A stretch of 64,000 bases of DNA from Olavius sp. associated proteobacterium Delta 1 (GCA_902749685.1 CACVKW010001614.1:1-64000), one strand, 5' to 3'. Counted from the stretch's first letter, positions 35,282-44,329 are shown. Program-made: numbers and translations. Notes: generated from the letters alone by a model not told the origin.

Positions 35282-36740
35282 AATTACCGTCTATTGTCTA
35301 TGTATTTTGGCTATACCATTCATGGGGTCCGGCATAACCGCCCCGGCCTTTGGCGAGAGTCCCGCAAAAACCCGGCAAAAAGCCTCGCAAACAACAGCAG
35401 GGTCACAGAAAACAGCCTTCAGCGCGAATCCCCGCAGCGAGGTGATTTTTCATCACCAAAAAAATGATCTGATCAGTGTCAATTTCTTTGATATGGACAT
35501 CCGCAAGGCCATATCTGCCATTGCAATGGAGCGGGAAATCAACGTTTCAACGACCGCCGAGGTCGTCGGCAAAATTTCCATTCACCTGTACCGCGTAACC
35601 CTGGAGGAAGCAATGGCTGCCATCACCCTGGCCGGCGGCTGCCGTTATAAAAAGCTCGGCGATCTGTATTATGTTTATAAATCCCAGGGGGGAAACGTGG
35701 ATCTCCCGATTGAAGACGTGCAAATGCGGATATATAAGCTAAAGTATGTGGACGTCGATGAGGTCCAGGAGATTTTGGCAGGCATCCCGGGCATGCGGAT
35801 GATTAAAATCCATAAGCCGACCAATACCATTGTCGTGGAGGATGTTCCGGAAAACATCGCCAAGGTCGAAACCATTTTGCGAAGTTGGGATTCGCAACCC
35901 AAACAGGTGGTAATTGAAGCCAAAATATTAGAAGTCGAGCTGACCGATGACATGACCCTCGGTGTCCAATGGGATAAAATTCTGGGCGATGGCCGGATTG
36001 CGACCCGGTTTGGCCGAGCGGTCCTGCCGGAAGATGGGGGCGGTTCTGCTGTGCCGAGAGAAGGCCTGGGCCTGTTTGGCGGCCTCATCACGGGGGTCGG
36101 AACGAGCCACCAGTTTGCGATGGCCCTGGATATCCTGCAAGACAAAACCAAGGTCAATATATTGTCCACCCCAAGGATAATGGCGATTCACGGTAAACCG
36201 GCCAGGGTGCAGGTCGGCGGCCAACAGGGCTATCGGGTCACCACCATTTCAAATGGCCTGGCGGTGGAATCGATTGAATTCATTGATACCGGTACGATCC
36301 TGGACATTACGCCGCACATTGTCGATGAAGAGAATATCTTACTCGATGTCCAACCGAGCATCGATGCGGCTCGAATAGAGGAAGGCGGCCTTCCGGTTGT
36401 CAAAACGACCACCGTGCGCACCTCACTGCTGGCGAAAAACGGTCAGACGATTTTCATTGGCGGTTTGATCCAGGAATCGAAGACCAGAGTGCGCGAGCAG
36501 GTCCCCCTGTTTGGAGATATCCCGGTTTTCGGCTCCCTTTTTGGTCGAACTGTTCGCTCCGTGGGGAAGTCCGAACTCATTATCTTGATCACCCCGCAAA
36601 TCGTTGACCGCAACTATATACAATTGCAGCAGCCCGCCATTGAAAAAACTACCGACCTTGAAGAAATCCTTAAGAAAGAGCCGCTCCCTCCGATAGAGGC
36701 TTTTCGTGAAATCTTAATTCCGGAGAAAGGCGGCCGCTAG
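35271..36740 (+). CDS. gspD: Secretin GspD/PilQ
   Basis: 489 aa, shorter than typical GspD. A signal peptide (about 1-28), an STN-like N-terminal domain (FFDMDIRKAISAIAMEREINVS), one N1/NolW domain (YKLKYVDVDEVQEILAGIPGMRMIKIHKPTNTIVV) and the C-terminal secretin barrel (VVIEAKILEVELTDDMTLGVQW, NILSTPRIM, VQVGGQQGYR, FIGGLIQESKTRVREQVPLFGDIPVFGSLF). It forms the outer-membrane pore. The last gene of the locus; no clear terminator follows. Confidence 0.93.
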   Translation: MMNKITVYCLCILAIPFMGSGITAPAFGESPAKTRQKASQTTAGSQKTAFSANPRSEVIFHHQKNDLISVNFFDMDIRKAISAIAMEREINVSTTAEVVGKISIHLYRVTLEEAMAAITLAGGCRYKKLGDLYYVYKSQGGNVDLPIEDVQMRIYKLKYVDVDEVQEILAGIPGMRMIKIHKPTNTIVVEDVPENIAKVETILRSWDSQPKQVVIEAKILEVELTDDMTLGVQWDKILGDGRIATRFGRAVLPEDGGGSAVPREGLGLFGGLITGVGTSHQFAMALDILQDKTKVNILSTPRIMAIHGKPARVQVGGQQGYRVTTISNGLAVESIEFIDTGTILDITPHIVDEENILLDVQPSIDAARIEEGGLPVVKTTTVRTSLLAKNGQTIFIGGLIQESKTRVREQVPLFGDIPVFGSLFGRTVRSVGKSELIILITPQIVDRNYIQLQQPAIEKTTDLEEILKKEPLPPIEAFREILIPEKGGR

Positions 36741-37270
36741 ACAAACCCATTGAACCCCATGCCTATTGCTGGATTTTTTTAATCTATGTTTTCAAAAAGT
36801 GTCAAATTATTGACTAGTTAGCACTCACAATATTAAGGTGGGTTTTGAGGGGTCAAACGGCGTTTTGTTGCACAGAAGAATTTGAAAAAATCGGGCAAGA
36901 TAATATTTATGTCTGGAGCCCGTTGAGCATCTAAACAGCTATGGGACATCCTGTAGAACCACGGGGACGTTGTTGACCGGGGGAACCTCCAAATTACTCT
37001 TGGTTCAACATTTAATTATAAAAAAGCCAGCCATTAAACCTCGACTTGACCCTAATTCTTTATCCCAATAACCGTTTCAGAAAAAACGAAAGAAATCGCA
37101 ACGCATCTACTGTGGTGCAAACCTCGGTATTCGGCGGTTTTTTCAATTGCGGCTTGAGCTGTCGCCTGTCGACAAAAGTCATTCCATCCGTGATGCTGCC
37201 TTGAGTTTCTATCTCTACGTGCATCGGATCTGGTCGATCAACGGTCAGCTTGTCTTCATATCTTAAGGGT
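36741..37270. other. Intergenic region upstream of phoB
   Basis: About 530 bp with no convincing coding frame. It contains an AT-rich stretch with TTGACT at about 36811 and GC-rich words around 36955-36990 (GGGGACGTTGTTGACCGGGG) that may derive from a mobile element, but nothing identifiable. The Pho-box cluster begins at its end. Confidence 0.5.
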
Positions 37271-37297
37271 CTAACGTGAATTTAACAGAAAATTAAC
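37271..37297 (+). promoter_or_regulatory. Putative Pho box upstream of phoB (3 repeats)
   Basis: CTAAC at 37271, TTAAC at 37282 and TTAAC at 37293 are spaced exactly 11 bp apart, the helical period of PhoB direct repeats. They lie about 155-180 bp upstream of the phoB ATG and imply autoregulation. Confidence 0.65.
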
Positions 37298-37348
37298 TTT
37301 GTGATCACAATAAAGAAATAGTTTGCTCATGTAGAGTAAATTGATTAA

Positions 37349-37364
37349 TACCCTAGTTGATCGT
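37349..37364 (+). promoter_or_regulatory. 16-bp motif shared with the PHP-gene upstream region
   Basis: TACCCTAGTTGATCGT here and TACCCTAATTGATCGT at 40886-40901 differ at one base. Both lie at comparable distances before a start codon (88 bp before phoB, 105 bp before the PHP hydrolase). A shared binding site or promoter element is likely; the factor is unknown. Confidence 0.5.
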
Positions 37365-37451
37365 CAACACAATCGAATCGCTACTTAATTTTTTGGTATC
37401 ACAGATAATTTTCAAATTATGGTTCAATTTGTTGAACAGTGAGACAAAATT

Positions 37452-38144
37452 ATGCCAAACGAAAGAATTCTAGTTGTAGATGATGAAGAGGACATCCTTG
37501 AACTGGTCAGATACAATCTGGTAAAGGAAGGATATCGGGTTAGCGGGGCGCTGACCGGTGAAGAGGCCCTCAGAAAAGCCCGCTCCGAAAAATTCGATTT
37601 GATCGTCCTTGACCTGATGCTGCCGGGTATAGACGGCCTGGAAGTAACAAAAAAAATAAAAGCCCATGAAAAGGCCCGGCATACTCCCATTGTGATGTTA
37701 AGCGCCAAGGGCGAAGAGGCGGATATTGTCGCCGGTCTCGAACTGGGGGCTGACGACTATATCACCAAGCCGTTTAGTCCCAGGGTCCTGATCGCGCGGG
37801 TTCGCACCGCGCTGCGCCGCAAGGCCGGTAAGGCTGAAGATGATACCGCCGTTGTTCAGATACACGAATTGGAAATTCATCCCGGTCGACGCAGTGTGGC
37901 GGCCAAGGGCACACCGGTTGATTTAACCTATACCGAGTTCCAGGTGCTGTATATTCTGGCCCGCCGACCCGGCTGGGTGTTTACCCGCGGCCAGATCGTG
38001 GATGCCGTACGCGGTGATGATTACCCGGTCACCGATCGCAGCGTGGATGTCCAGATCGTTGGTCTGCGGAAAAAGCTGGGCCCCTACGGTAAATATATTG
38101 AAACCGTGCGGGGCGTCGGCTATCGATTTCGGGAGAATCCATGA
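37452..38144 (+). CDS. phoB: OmpR-family response regulator PhoB
   Basis: 230 aa. Receiver domain (1-120): ILVVDDEED, phosphoacceptor Asp54 in IVLDLMLPGIDG, Lys106 in ITKPFSP; winged-helix domain (about 130-228) ending IETVRGVGYRF. It controls the phosphate-starvation regulon. The identity as PhoB rests on the phoR-type kinase fused by a 4-nt overlap, the Pst genes nearby and 11-bp-periodic boxes in front of this and the other genes. Confidence 0.92.
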   Translation: MPNERILVVDDEEDILELVRYNLVKEGYRVSGALTGEEALRKARSEKFDLIVLDLMLPGIDGLEVTKKIKAHEKARHTPIVMLSAKGEEADIVAGLELGADDYITKPFSPRVLIARVRTALRRKAGKAEDDTAVVQIHELEIHPGRRSVAAKGTPVDLTYTEFQVLYILARRPGWVFTRGQIVDAVRGDDYPVTDRSVDVQIVGLRKKLGPYGKYIETVRGVGYRFRENP

Positions 38145-39916
38145 AGAGAAAAAAACGATTGATATGGCAGATTTTTCCCTCATTTTTGTTGATTACCCTC
38201 CTTTCTCTGCTGGCCGTCAGCTGGTATGCATCCAGTTCGATGCGCCACTTTTTTTTAGATCAGACCGCTGTCGACCTTGATGTCAGAGCCGTTCTGCTGG
38301 AACAACAGGTTGTTGCGCATCTGTTGCCCCTGGATCCGGCTGCGGTGGACGCGCTCTGCAAGGAAATGGGAAGGCTGTCCGCAACCCGCTATACCGTCAT
38401 GATGCCTTCCGGAAAAGTTGTCGGAGATTCCCGCGAAACGCCGCATTTAATGGACAATCACGCCAACCGTCCTGAAATCGCCCGGGCCCTGGCCGGTGAA
38501 ACCGGTCAATCCATCCGCTACAGCAACACGTTGCTGCAGTCCATGATGTACGTGGCGCGACCCATCAAGAAAGACAACCATATCCTGGCGGTCATCAGAG
38601 CATCGATCCCGACCACGTTTATTGATCGGGAGTTGAGATCGATCCAGCTTAAAATTGCACTGGGCGGCCTGCTGATCGCCATGGTTGCCGCCGGTATCAG
38701 TCTGTGGATATCCCGCCGGATTACCCTTCCTGTGGTGGCGATGCAAGAAAATGCAGGCCATTTCGCCGACGGCGATTTCAGCCGGCGCCTGGCAGCGCCG
38801 GATACTGAGGAAATGGCCGGCCTGGCCGATGCATTGAACCGGATGTCCGCCCAGCTTGATCGACGTATTAAAACCATTGTCAGTCAGCGCAATGAATTGG
38901 AAACCGTTCTTGCCAGCATGCTTGAAGGCGTTATTGCCGTTGACAATGAAGAACGAATTATCAACATGAATGCTGCCGCAGCCGGATTCTTCAACTGTCA
39001 ACCAGAAGAATCCCAGGGCCGGGACCTGCAGGAAGTCATCCGCAATTCAGCGCTGCAGCAATTTGTGCGCAAATCAATTACCAGCAAAATCCCCACAGAA
39101 GATGACATCAGTCTGTATCATAACGGCGAAAAGACGCTGCATATGCAAAGCTCGCCGCTGCTGGATGCCAATAAAGCGCAAATTGGAACGCTGGTGGTGT
39201 TCAATGATGTCACCCACTTCAGACGCCTTGAGAACCTGCGGCGTGATTTTGTGGCCAACGTCTCGCATGAGATCAAGACCCCGTTAACGGCAATTAAAGG
39301 ATTTGTGGAAACCCTGCACCAGGGCGGAGTCGATAAACCGGAGGAAGCCGAGCGATTTCTGGGGATCATTAAAAAGCATGTGGATCGCTTGAGCTCCATT
39401 GTCGAAGACCTGCTCTCCCTTTCCAGAATCGAGCAGGAGGATGAAGGAAAAACGATTGAACTCGAAGACGGATATGTTAAGGATGTTTTTCAATCCGCCC
39501 TGCAGATATGCCGTCCCAAAGCGCAGGAGAAAAATATCGCAATTAGTCCTGATTGCGACGAGGAAACCTCAGCTAAATTTGATGCCACCCTGCTTGAACA
39601 GGCCGTGGTCAACCTGCTCGACAACGCCATTAAATACAGCGAACCGGAAAGTACCATTTTTCTTAAGGCCTACCGGAAAGATTCGGAAATTAAAATCAGG
39701 ATAGAAGATCAGGGTATGGGCATTGCCAAAAAACATCTGCCCCGGCTTTTTGAGCGGTTTTACCGGGTGGATAAAGCCCGCAGCCGCACAATGGGCGGCA
39801 CGGGTCTGGGACTTGCCATTGTCAAACATATTGCCCAGGCGCATGGCGGTAGTGTCACCGTGGAAAGCGCACTTGGCAAGGGCAGCACGTTCACGATCCA
39901 CCTGCCCGTCGGTTAG
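38141..39916 (+). CDS. phoR: Phosphate-regulon sensor kinase PhoR
   Basis: 591 aa. Two membrane helices (about 8-30 and 168-190) flank a periplasmic domain of about 135 residues, larger than in E. coli PhoR. HAMP (about 190-240), PAS (about 250-355), HisKA (NVSHEIKTPLTAIKGF) and HATPase (NLLDNAIKYSEP, DQGMGI, GGTGLGLAIVKH) follow. It phosphorylates PhoB under phosphate limitation, with PhoU and PstB expected to restrain it. Its start overlaps phoB by 4 nt. Confidence 0.92.
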   Translation: MKRKKRLIWQIFPSFLLITLLSLLAVSWYASSSMRHFFLDQTAVDLDVRAVLLEQQVVAHLLPLDPAAVDALCKEMGRLSATRYTVMMPSGKVVGDSRETPHLMDNHANRPEIARALAGETGQSIRYSNTLLQSMMYVARPIKKDNHILAVIRASIPTTFIDRELRSIQLKIALGGLLIAMVAAGISLWISRRITLPVVAMQENAGHFADGDFSRRLAAPDTEEMAGLADALNRMSAQLDRRIKTIVSQRNELETVLASMLEGVIAVDNEERIINMNAAAAGFFNCQPEESQGRDLQEVIRNSALQQFVRKSITSKIPTEDDISLYHNGEKTLHMQSSPLLDANKAQIGTLVVFNDVTHFRRLENLRRDFVANVSHEIKTPLTAIKGFVETLHQGGVDKPEEAERFLGIIKKHVDRLSSIVEDLLSLSRIEQEDEGKTIELEDGYVKDVFQSALQICRPKAQEKNIAISPDCDEETSAKFDATLLEQAVVNLLDNAIKYSEPESTIFLKAYRKDSEIKIRIEDQGMGIAKKHLPRLFERFYRVDKARSRTMGGTGLGLAIVKHIAQAHGGSVTVESALGKGSTFTIHLPVG

Positions 39917-39970
39917 CCGGTTGGCCGGTTCGCCGGTATATTGAAACAGGGCAACGGGCCAACCGACCGG
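39917..39970. terminator. Hairpin after phoR (weak terminator candidate)
   Basis: GGTTGGCC (39919-39926) pairs perfectly with GGCCAACC (39957-39964), with further GCCGG/ACCGG complementarity around it. The loop is long and no T run follows, so Rho-independent termination is uncertain. Confidence 0.3.
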
Positions 39971-39993
39971 TGACCCTCACTTTTCATCCATTT

Positions 39994-40020
39994 CTAGCTG
40001 TAATCTAATATCCGTTTAAC
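39994..40020 (+). promoter_or_regulatory. Putative Pho box upstream of phnH
   Basis: CTAGC (39994), CTAAT (40005) and TTAAC (40016) are 11 bp apart, matching the repeat seen before phoB and pst genes, and end 83 bp before the phnH ATG. Confidence 0.5.
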
Positions 40021-40102
40021 ATACGTGCCATAATTGTAACGCCAGGGGCGATCGAATTCCTCAAACAAAGTTTGTTTTCCCCATGTAGCTAGGAAATTGG
40101 AA

Positions 40103-40705
40103 ATGAACAGGGCACCGATCCATAATTACTGGCAGCACGAGTTTAATGATCCCGCTCCCGGATCTCAACAAACATTCAGGGCGGTTTTCACTGCCATGGA
40201 TCATCCCGGCCAGCTCTTTTCCATCCGGCAGGATCCATACGCCCCGGCGATATTTAATTCGGCCTCTGCCGCCATTTGTCTGACGCTGCTCGATTTTGAA
40301 ACTCCGGTATGGACCGATATCGACTGGCAGAGTCCGGCCATCAGCTGGCTCCAGTTTGGCTGCAATAGCAGTATTGTTACCGAGCCCTGCATGGCAAACT
40401 TTGTGATAGTTACCGAACCGGGCACCATGCCGGACCTGGAATATTTCAGGGTCGGAAGATATGAATATCCCGAAAACGCGACCACAATGTTAGTTCAGGT
40501 GGATGATATTCTTCCGGGTGTTGAAGACAGGAATTCAAGGATCATGGTTGGCGAATTGTCTCAACTGGAATTCAAGGGCGTTCCGGACAATTTCTGGCAT
40601 CAGTGGCAGCAGCTATCCAGGATGTATTCTTTCGGACTTGATATTTTCTTTACCTGTGAGGATGTTCTGACGGCATTGCCGCAAACCAAACCGACTGAAA
40701 ATTAA
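40103..40705 (+). CDS. phnH: PhnH-like carbon-phosphorus lyase subunit, solitary
   Basis: 200 aa from ATG 40103 (AGGAAA upstream). PhnH features: FRAVFTAMDHPGQLFSI near the start, AICLTLLDFETPVWTDI, CMANFVIVTEPG, YPENATTMLVQVDDI and the end FGLDIFFTCEDVLTALPQTK. E. coli PhnH is 194 aa. PhnH is a non-catalytic PLP-transferase-fold subunit of the C-P lyase core PhnGHIJ, which breaks phosphonates. No phnG, I, J, K or L is in this window, so it is either a stray subunit or works with genes elsewhere. A putative Pho box precedes it. Confidence 0.82.
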   Translation: MNRAPIHNYWQHEFNDPAPGSQQTFRAVFTAMDHPGQLFSIRQDPYAPAIFNSASAAICLTLLDFETPVWTDIDWQSPAISWLQFGCNSSIVTEPCMANFVIVTEPGTMPDLEYFRVGRYEYPENATTMLVQVDDILPGVEDRNSRIMVGELSQLEFKGVPDNFWHQWQQLSRMYSFGLDIFFTCEDVLTALPQTKPTEN

Positions 40706-40711
40706 TTTCTT

Positions 40712-40781
40712 CCTGCCCGCTGCCTGTTTGCTTTAACCTTTCGTGGGAGGCGGGTTAAAAGCAAACAGGTCAGCAGGGCGG
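40712..40781. terminator. Long imperfect hairpin after phnH
   Basis: CCTGCCCGCTGCCTGTTTGC... (40712-40738) pairs with the segment 40753-40781 (GGTTAAAAGCAAACAGG then CAGCAGGGCGG) over about 26 bp with three small bulges; the loop is about 14 nt. It could terminate phnH transcription or be a repeat element. A run of A, not T, follows on the plus strand. Confidence 0.45.
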
Positions 40782-40830
40782 AAAAAATCCTGTCTTGATC
40801 AGCAAACTTCTTTTCCCAACTCCTTAATTT

Positions 40831-40901
40831 CTAACTGAATCCTCAATGAAAATTAACAATTGTTGTATATTATGGCGGTTAAACATACCCTAATTGATCG
40901 T
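40831..40901 (+). promoter_or_regulatory. Putative Pho box and shared motif upstream of the PHP gene
   Basis: CTAAC (40831), CTCAA (40842) and TTAAC (40853) follow the 11-bp register, and TTAAA (40879) / CTAAT (40890) form a second pair. The latter overlaps TACCCTAATTGATCGT (40886-40901), the 16-mer nearly identical to one before phoB. The 300-bp gap 40706-41005 holds no gene. Confidence 0.45.
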
Positions 40902-41005
40902 AAAAAAAATAGGAATAACTAGTAGAGTTTCTAAATTGTACTTTTTGTTTCCAAAAAGAATTTAGTCTATCCTCTATGTAGGAATTATCAATCAAGGAGA
41001 TTCCC

Positions 41006-41932
41006 ATGATTTCAAGCCCATTGTCCGCCAATCAAGTGCCGGAAAAGAAAATTCGATATCGATATGAAACATCGGGACGGTGGTACAAAGGCAGTATACA
41101 CCTGCACACCGTCAGCTCAGACGGGCATCTTGCCTTCGATCAAGTGGTCCAAAAATATTCATCAGAAAAATTTGACTTTATTTCAGTTACCGATCACTGG
41201 TGCCTGCCGGATCTCAACGGCAACCGGGAAACATTGCCGCTTTTGGTCATCAATGGGGTTGAGCTGGATGGATATGACAACCTGGGAACCTATTACCACG
41301 TGCTTGCCATCGGAGCTTCTTTGAAGGCGTCTTTTTTGACAAGAAACTTTTTAAAATCTCTTAGAAACTTTTATTCGCAAGGTGCTGTATTGATCTGGGC
41401 CCACCCCCATTGGACGGGAAATTCGATCCGGGAGGGGATGCGCCATAAATTCCATGGTCTGGAAATTTACAACCATTCCTCCCAATGTGAAAACGGCAGT
41501 GGATATGCACTCTCCCATTGGGATGGCATGTTGAACCACAACCCCGACTTTCTCGGCTTCGCGACTGATGACAGTCATTTCCAACCGGACCAGCCGTACT
41601 GGAAAGGCGGTTGGATTATGGTCAATACCACCGACTGCACCCAGCAAAAGATACTGGAGGGTATACACCAGGGTAACTTCTACGCCACCCAGGGCCCAAG
41701 TTTCAATTCAATCGAATATGGTGAAAATACGGTCAAAGTGGAAACTTCACCGGTAACCTATGTGCGTCTGATCGGGCCACGGAGGAAGGGCCAATGGATC
41801 CATGCTCTGGATAAAAAACCGGTTCGGCAGACAGAGTTTGAACTGCCGCCGGACTGGCATTATGCGCGCCTTGAAATCGAAGATGCCGTCGGCAAAAGAG
41901 CCTGGACCAACCCGCTATGGCAATATGAATAG
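41006..41932 (+). CDS. PHP-domain metal-dependent phosphoesterase
   Basis: 308 aa, ATG 41006 behind AAGGAG. PHP/CehA-type motifs: SIHLHTVSSDG (metal His pair), FISVTDHW (Asp-His), NGVELDG (Glu), WAHPHWTG (His) and GFATDDSH near the end of the metal site; then a beta-rich C-terminal domain. PHP enzymes hydrolyse phosphomono- and diesters, and one subgroup cleaves the cyclic ribose phosphate made by C-P lyase. Following phnH and under a putative Pho box, a role in phosphorus scavenging is likely. No signal peptide, so it should be cytoplasmic. Confidence 0.85.
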   Translation: MISSPLSANQVPEKKIRYRYETSGRWYKGSIHLHTVSSDGHLAFDQVVQKYSSEKFDFISVTDHWCLPDLNGNRETLPLLVINGVELDGYDNLGTYYHVLAIGASLKASFLTRNFLKSLRNFYSQGAVLIWAHPHWTGNSIREGMRHKFHGLEIYNHSSQCENGSGYALSHWDGMLNHNPDFLGFATDDSHFQPDQPYWKGGWIMVNTTDCTQQKILEGIHQGNFYATQGPSFNSIEYGENTVKVETSPVTYVRLIGPRRKGQWIHALDKKPVRQTEFELPPDWHYARLEIEDAVGKRAWTNPLWQYE

Positions 41933-42159
41933 CGGGCATTTTACACCGTTTATTATCGGAACCACATCCTCAATTGCCATCCGCAGATTTTAACCTCCCA
42001 TATCCCGGGCCGGAAACTAATACTTCCCAAACAATGGTATCGTATTCTATGAGTTTTGACTGGATCAAAAAATGAGGCGAACATATGGAGCAAATCAGTC
42101 GATAGCTATTAGACCTGCGAAATTTGGCAAGGTCTTCAGCCATAAAAGAGGTAAATACC

Positions 42160-43593
42160 ATGCTAAGACGTACCAAAATTATTGCCACACTGGGACCGGC
42201 AACCGATGACGTTTCGTCAATTGAGAAACTGATTCGAGCCGGTATTGATCTGGTGCGAATCAATTTCTCCCATGGCACGCGGGCCGATCATCAAAGGCGG
42301 GTAAATGCCGTCAGAGAGTGTGCCGCCGCCCAGGGCCGCGAAGTCGGTATCCTCGGGGATCTTCAGGGTCCCAAGATAAGGATCGCGCAATTTCAATACG
42401 GCTGCATAAACCTGGAGCCGGGTCAGAAGTTTGTTCTGGATACCGGGCCGGAGGAGTTTGAAGGCACACAGGAATCGGTCGGAGTTGACTACAAGCAGCT
42501 TCACGAGGATGTCAACCCGGCAGATTTGCTGCTGCTTGACGACGGTCGCATCGAACTGCAGATTGATAAGGTCGACGATTTGAGGATAATCTGCACAGTC
42601 AAAACGGGCGGGAAGCTGTCAAATAATAAAGGAATCAATCGTAAAGGCGGAGGCCTTTCGGCCGGTGCCCTGACGAAAAAAGACCTTGAAGACTTAAAGA
42701 CGGCCGCCGCAATGCAGGTGGATTATATCGCTGTTTCTTTTGTACGCAATGCATCAGACATTCGGTTGACCCGCAAGATTCTTCAGGAAAATAACGGAAC
42801 GGCAGGAATTATCGCCAAGATTGAAAGATCAGAGGCAATTGAAACGATCGATGAAATCATCCAGGCGTCCGACGCTGTAATGATCGCGCGGGGTGACCTG
42901 GGCGTGGAAATCGGCGATGCCGAAGTGCCGGCCATTCAAAAACAAATTATTGAACGGGCCCGATCTTTGGACAAACCGGTAATCACGGCAACCCAGATGA
43001 TGGAATCCATGATTCAAAGCCCGGTTCCCACCCGGGCCGAGGTGTCGGATGTGGCCAATGCGGTGATCGAGGGCACAGATGCGGTCATGCTGTCCGGTGA
43101 AACTGCGATCGGCAGGCATCCGGAAAAAGTTGTCACCGCCGCAGAGCGCGTCTGTCTGGCCGCTGAAAGACAGCCCAGCACCCGCATTTCCAGGCATCGG
43201 ATGGATCGCCGCTTCAAACGGGTCGATGAGGCGATTTCGATGTCTGCCATGTACGCGGCCAATCATCTGGACATTAAAGCGATTGTGGCTCTGACCGAGT
43301 CCGGTTCGACACCATTGTGGATGTCACGGATTCGCACCGCCATCCCCATTTTCGGTTTGAGCCGTCATGCTGAATCTCTGGGTAAAATGACGCTGTATCG
43401 AAACGTATATCCGCTATTTTTCGATGTTACCCATTTCCAGCGGGATGAAATAAAGCGCGAGGCGATCAGGGTTTTAGAGTGCCGGGGATTGCTGAATACC
43501 GGCGATATGGCAATCATCACCAAAGGTGATCAGGACGGAGTTTATGGTATGACCAATGCAATGAAAATAGTGGAGGTCGGTCAGGTGGTATAA
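42160..43593 (+). CDS. pyk: Pyruvate kinase
   Basis: 477 aa from ATG 42160 (AGAGGT upstream). Barrel and catalytic motifs: RTKIIATLGPATDD, RINFSHG, LGDLQGPKIRI, the active-site MIARGDLGVEIG and the effector-type ITATQMMESMI; the C-terminal allosteric domain is complete. It converts phosphoenolpyruvate and ADP to pyruvate and ATP. Its place inside a phosphate-response island may be chance. The 227 bp before it contains no gene. Confidence 0.96.
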   Translation: MLRRTKIIATLGPATDDVSSIEKLIRAGIDLVRINFSHGTRADHQRRVNAVRECAAAQGREVGILGDLQGPKIRIAQFQYGCINLEPGQKFVLDTGPEEFEGTQESVGVDYKQLHEDVNPADLLLLDDGRIELQIDKVDDLRIICTVKTGGKLSNNKGINRKGGGLSAGALTKKDLEDLKTAAAMQVDYIAVSFVRNASDIRLTRKILQENNGTAGIIAKIERSEAIETIDEIIQASDAVMIARGDLGVEIGDAEVPAIQKQIIERARSLDKPVITATQMMESMIQSPVPTRAEVSDVANAVIEGTDAVMLSGETAIGRHPEKVVTAAERVCLAAERQPSTRISRHRMDRRFKRVDEAISMSAMYAANHLDIKAIVALTESGSTPLWMSRIRTAIPIFGLSRHAESLGKMTLYRNVYPLFFDVTHFQRDEIKREAIRVLECRGLLNTGDMAIITKGDQDGVYGMTNAMKIVEVGQVV

Positions 43594-43632
43594 CTGCTTA
43601 ATGGATAAGGAATAATTAGAGACCGATTAGCT

Positions 43633-43818
43633 TTAACATCCCTCTATCGCTTTTAGCGCCTTTTCTCGACTGATTTCAGCAGAATTTAGCCGCACATTCC
43701 GCTTGGTTTCAGGATTATTGATTTCTACAGATTGATTACCGTCCAATCTGTAAAGTTTAAACAAATTCGTGTCAAATAAATATGTAATTGCGTCATGATG
43801 AAAAAACAATTCCGCCAT
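43633..43818 (-). CDS. Small unknown protein (61 aa), second in a two-gene unit
   Basis: 61 aa, soluble, rich in Asn/Glu (MAELFFHHDAITYLFDTNLF ...), with AAGAGGAG upstream of ATG 43818. There is no Cys pair, signal or membrane segment. It is 14 bp downstream of another 61-aa gene and presumably shares its promoter, which has a three-repeat putative Pho box. Family unknown. Confidence 0.6.
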   Translation of the reverse strand: MAELFFHHDAITYLFDTNLFKLYRLDGNQSVEINNPETKRNVRLNSAEISREKALKAIEGC

Positions 43819-43832
43819 ATACTATCTCCTCT

Positions 43833-44018
43833 TTATGATCTTATGCGATAAATTTCCGTCTCTGCAACGATCTCATTCCCCTGCAGCATTTTCGTTATAA
43901 TCGGGGTAACCAGATAATAGGAGTCCGCCAATCTTTCAAGGACCATTCTCTCCGGTATTTCCTGCCATTTTTCTTCTCCAAATTTCCTAACTTCAAAGCA
44001 TGTCAATTTAATTTGCAT
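43833..44018 (-). CDS. Small unknown protein (61 aa), first in a two-gene unit
   Basis: 61 aa from ATG 44018, which has GAAGGGGG upstream; the frame extends to 44057 without an RBS. Charged and soluble (MQIKLTCFEVRKFGEEKWQE, then LADSYYLVTPIITKMLQG). No recognised domain. The putative Pho box at 44106-44132 is oriented toward it, so it is probably induced by phosphate limitation. Confidence 0.6.
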   Translation of the reverse strand: MQIKLTCFEVRKFGEEKWQEIPERMVLERLADSYYLVTPIITKMLQGNEIVAETEIYRIRS

Positions 44019-44329
44019 TTTTCCCCCTTCATAAAAGTCAATTCTACGCGTATTCACTTTGAATCCGCTTATAGTTTTGTAGCGCTAAAATAATAGGAAT
44101 ACTGGTTTAGGTTATTATTAGAAAAATATTAGTTCTTTATTCAAAACTTTGAATTCAAAGCAGAATTGTCTTATGTTTTTTAACAGTATGATTTTAGCTT
44201 TTAAATATTAGCATGCCACGAATCAGCGGGAATTAGCACGAATTATGGCCATAGACAAAAGCATGGTCACTCAGAATGAAAATTCTGTTCATGAAAATTC
44301 GTGTTAATATGTGGCTTCAAAAAGGATAT
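44019..44329. promoter_or_regulatory. AT-rich divergent regulatory region with putative Pho box (44106-44132)
   Basis: On the minus strand CTAAT/CTAAA repeats lie 11 bp apart: plus-strand TTTAG at 44106, ATTAG at 44117 and ATTAG at 44128. The rest of the 311 bp is AT-rich with no coding frame. It probably drives the two small genes on the left and possibly the 200-aa gene on the right. Confidence 0.55.

Noticed and set aside
36949..36990. Transposon end before phoB
   Set aside because: GC-rich words stand out, but no inverted ends, target duplication or transposase are visible.
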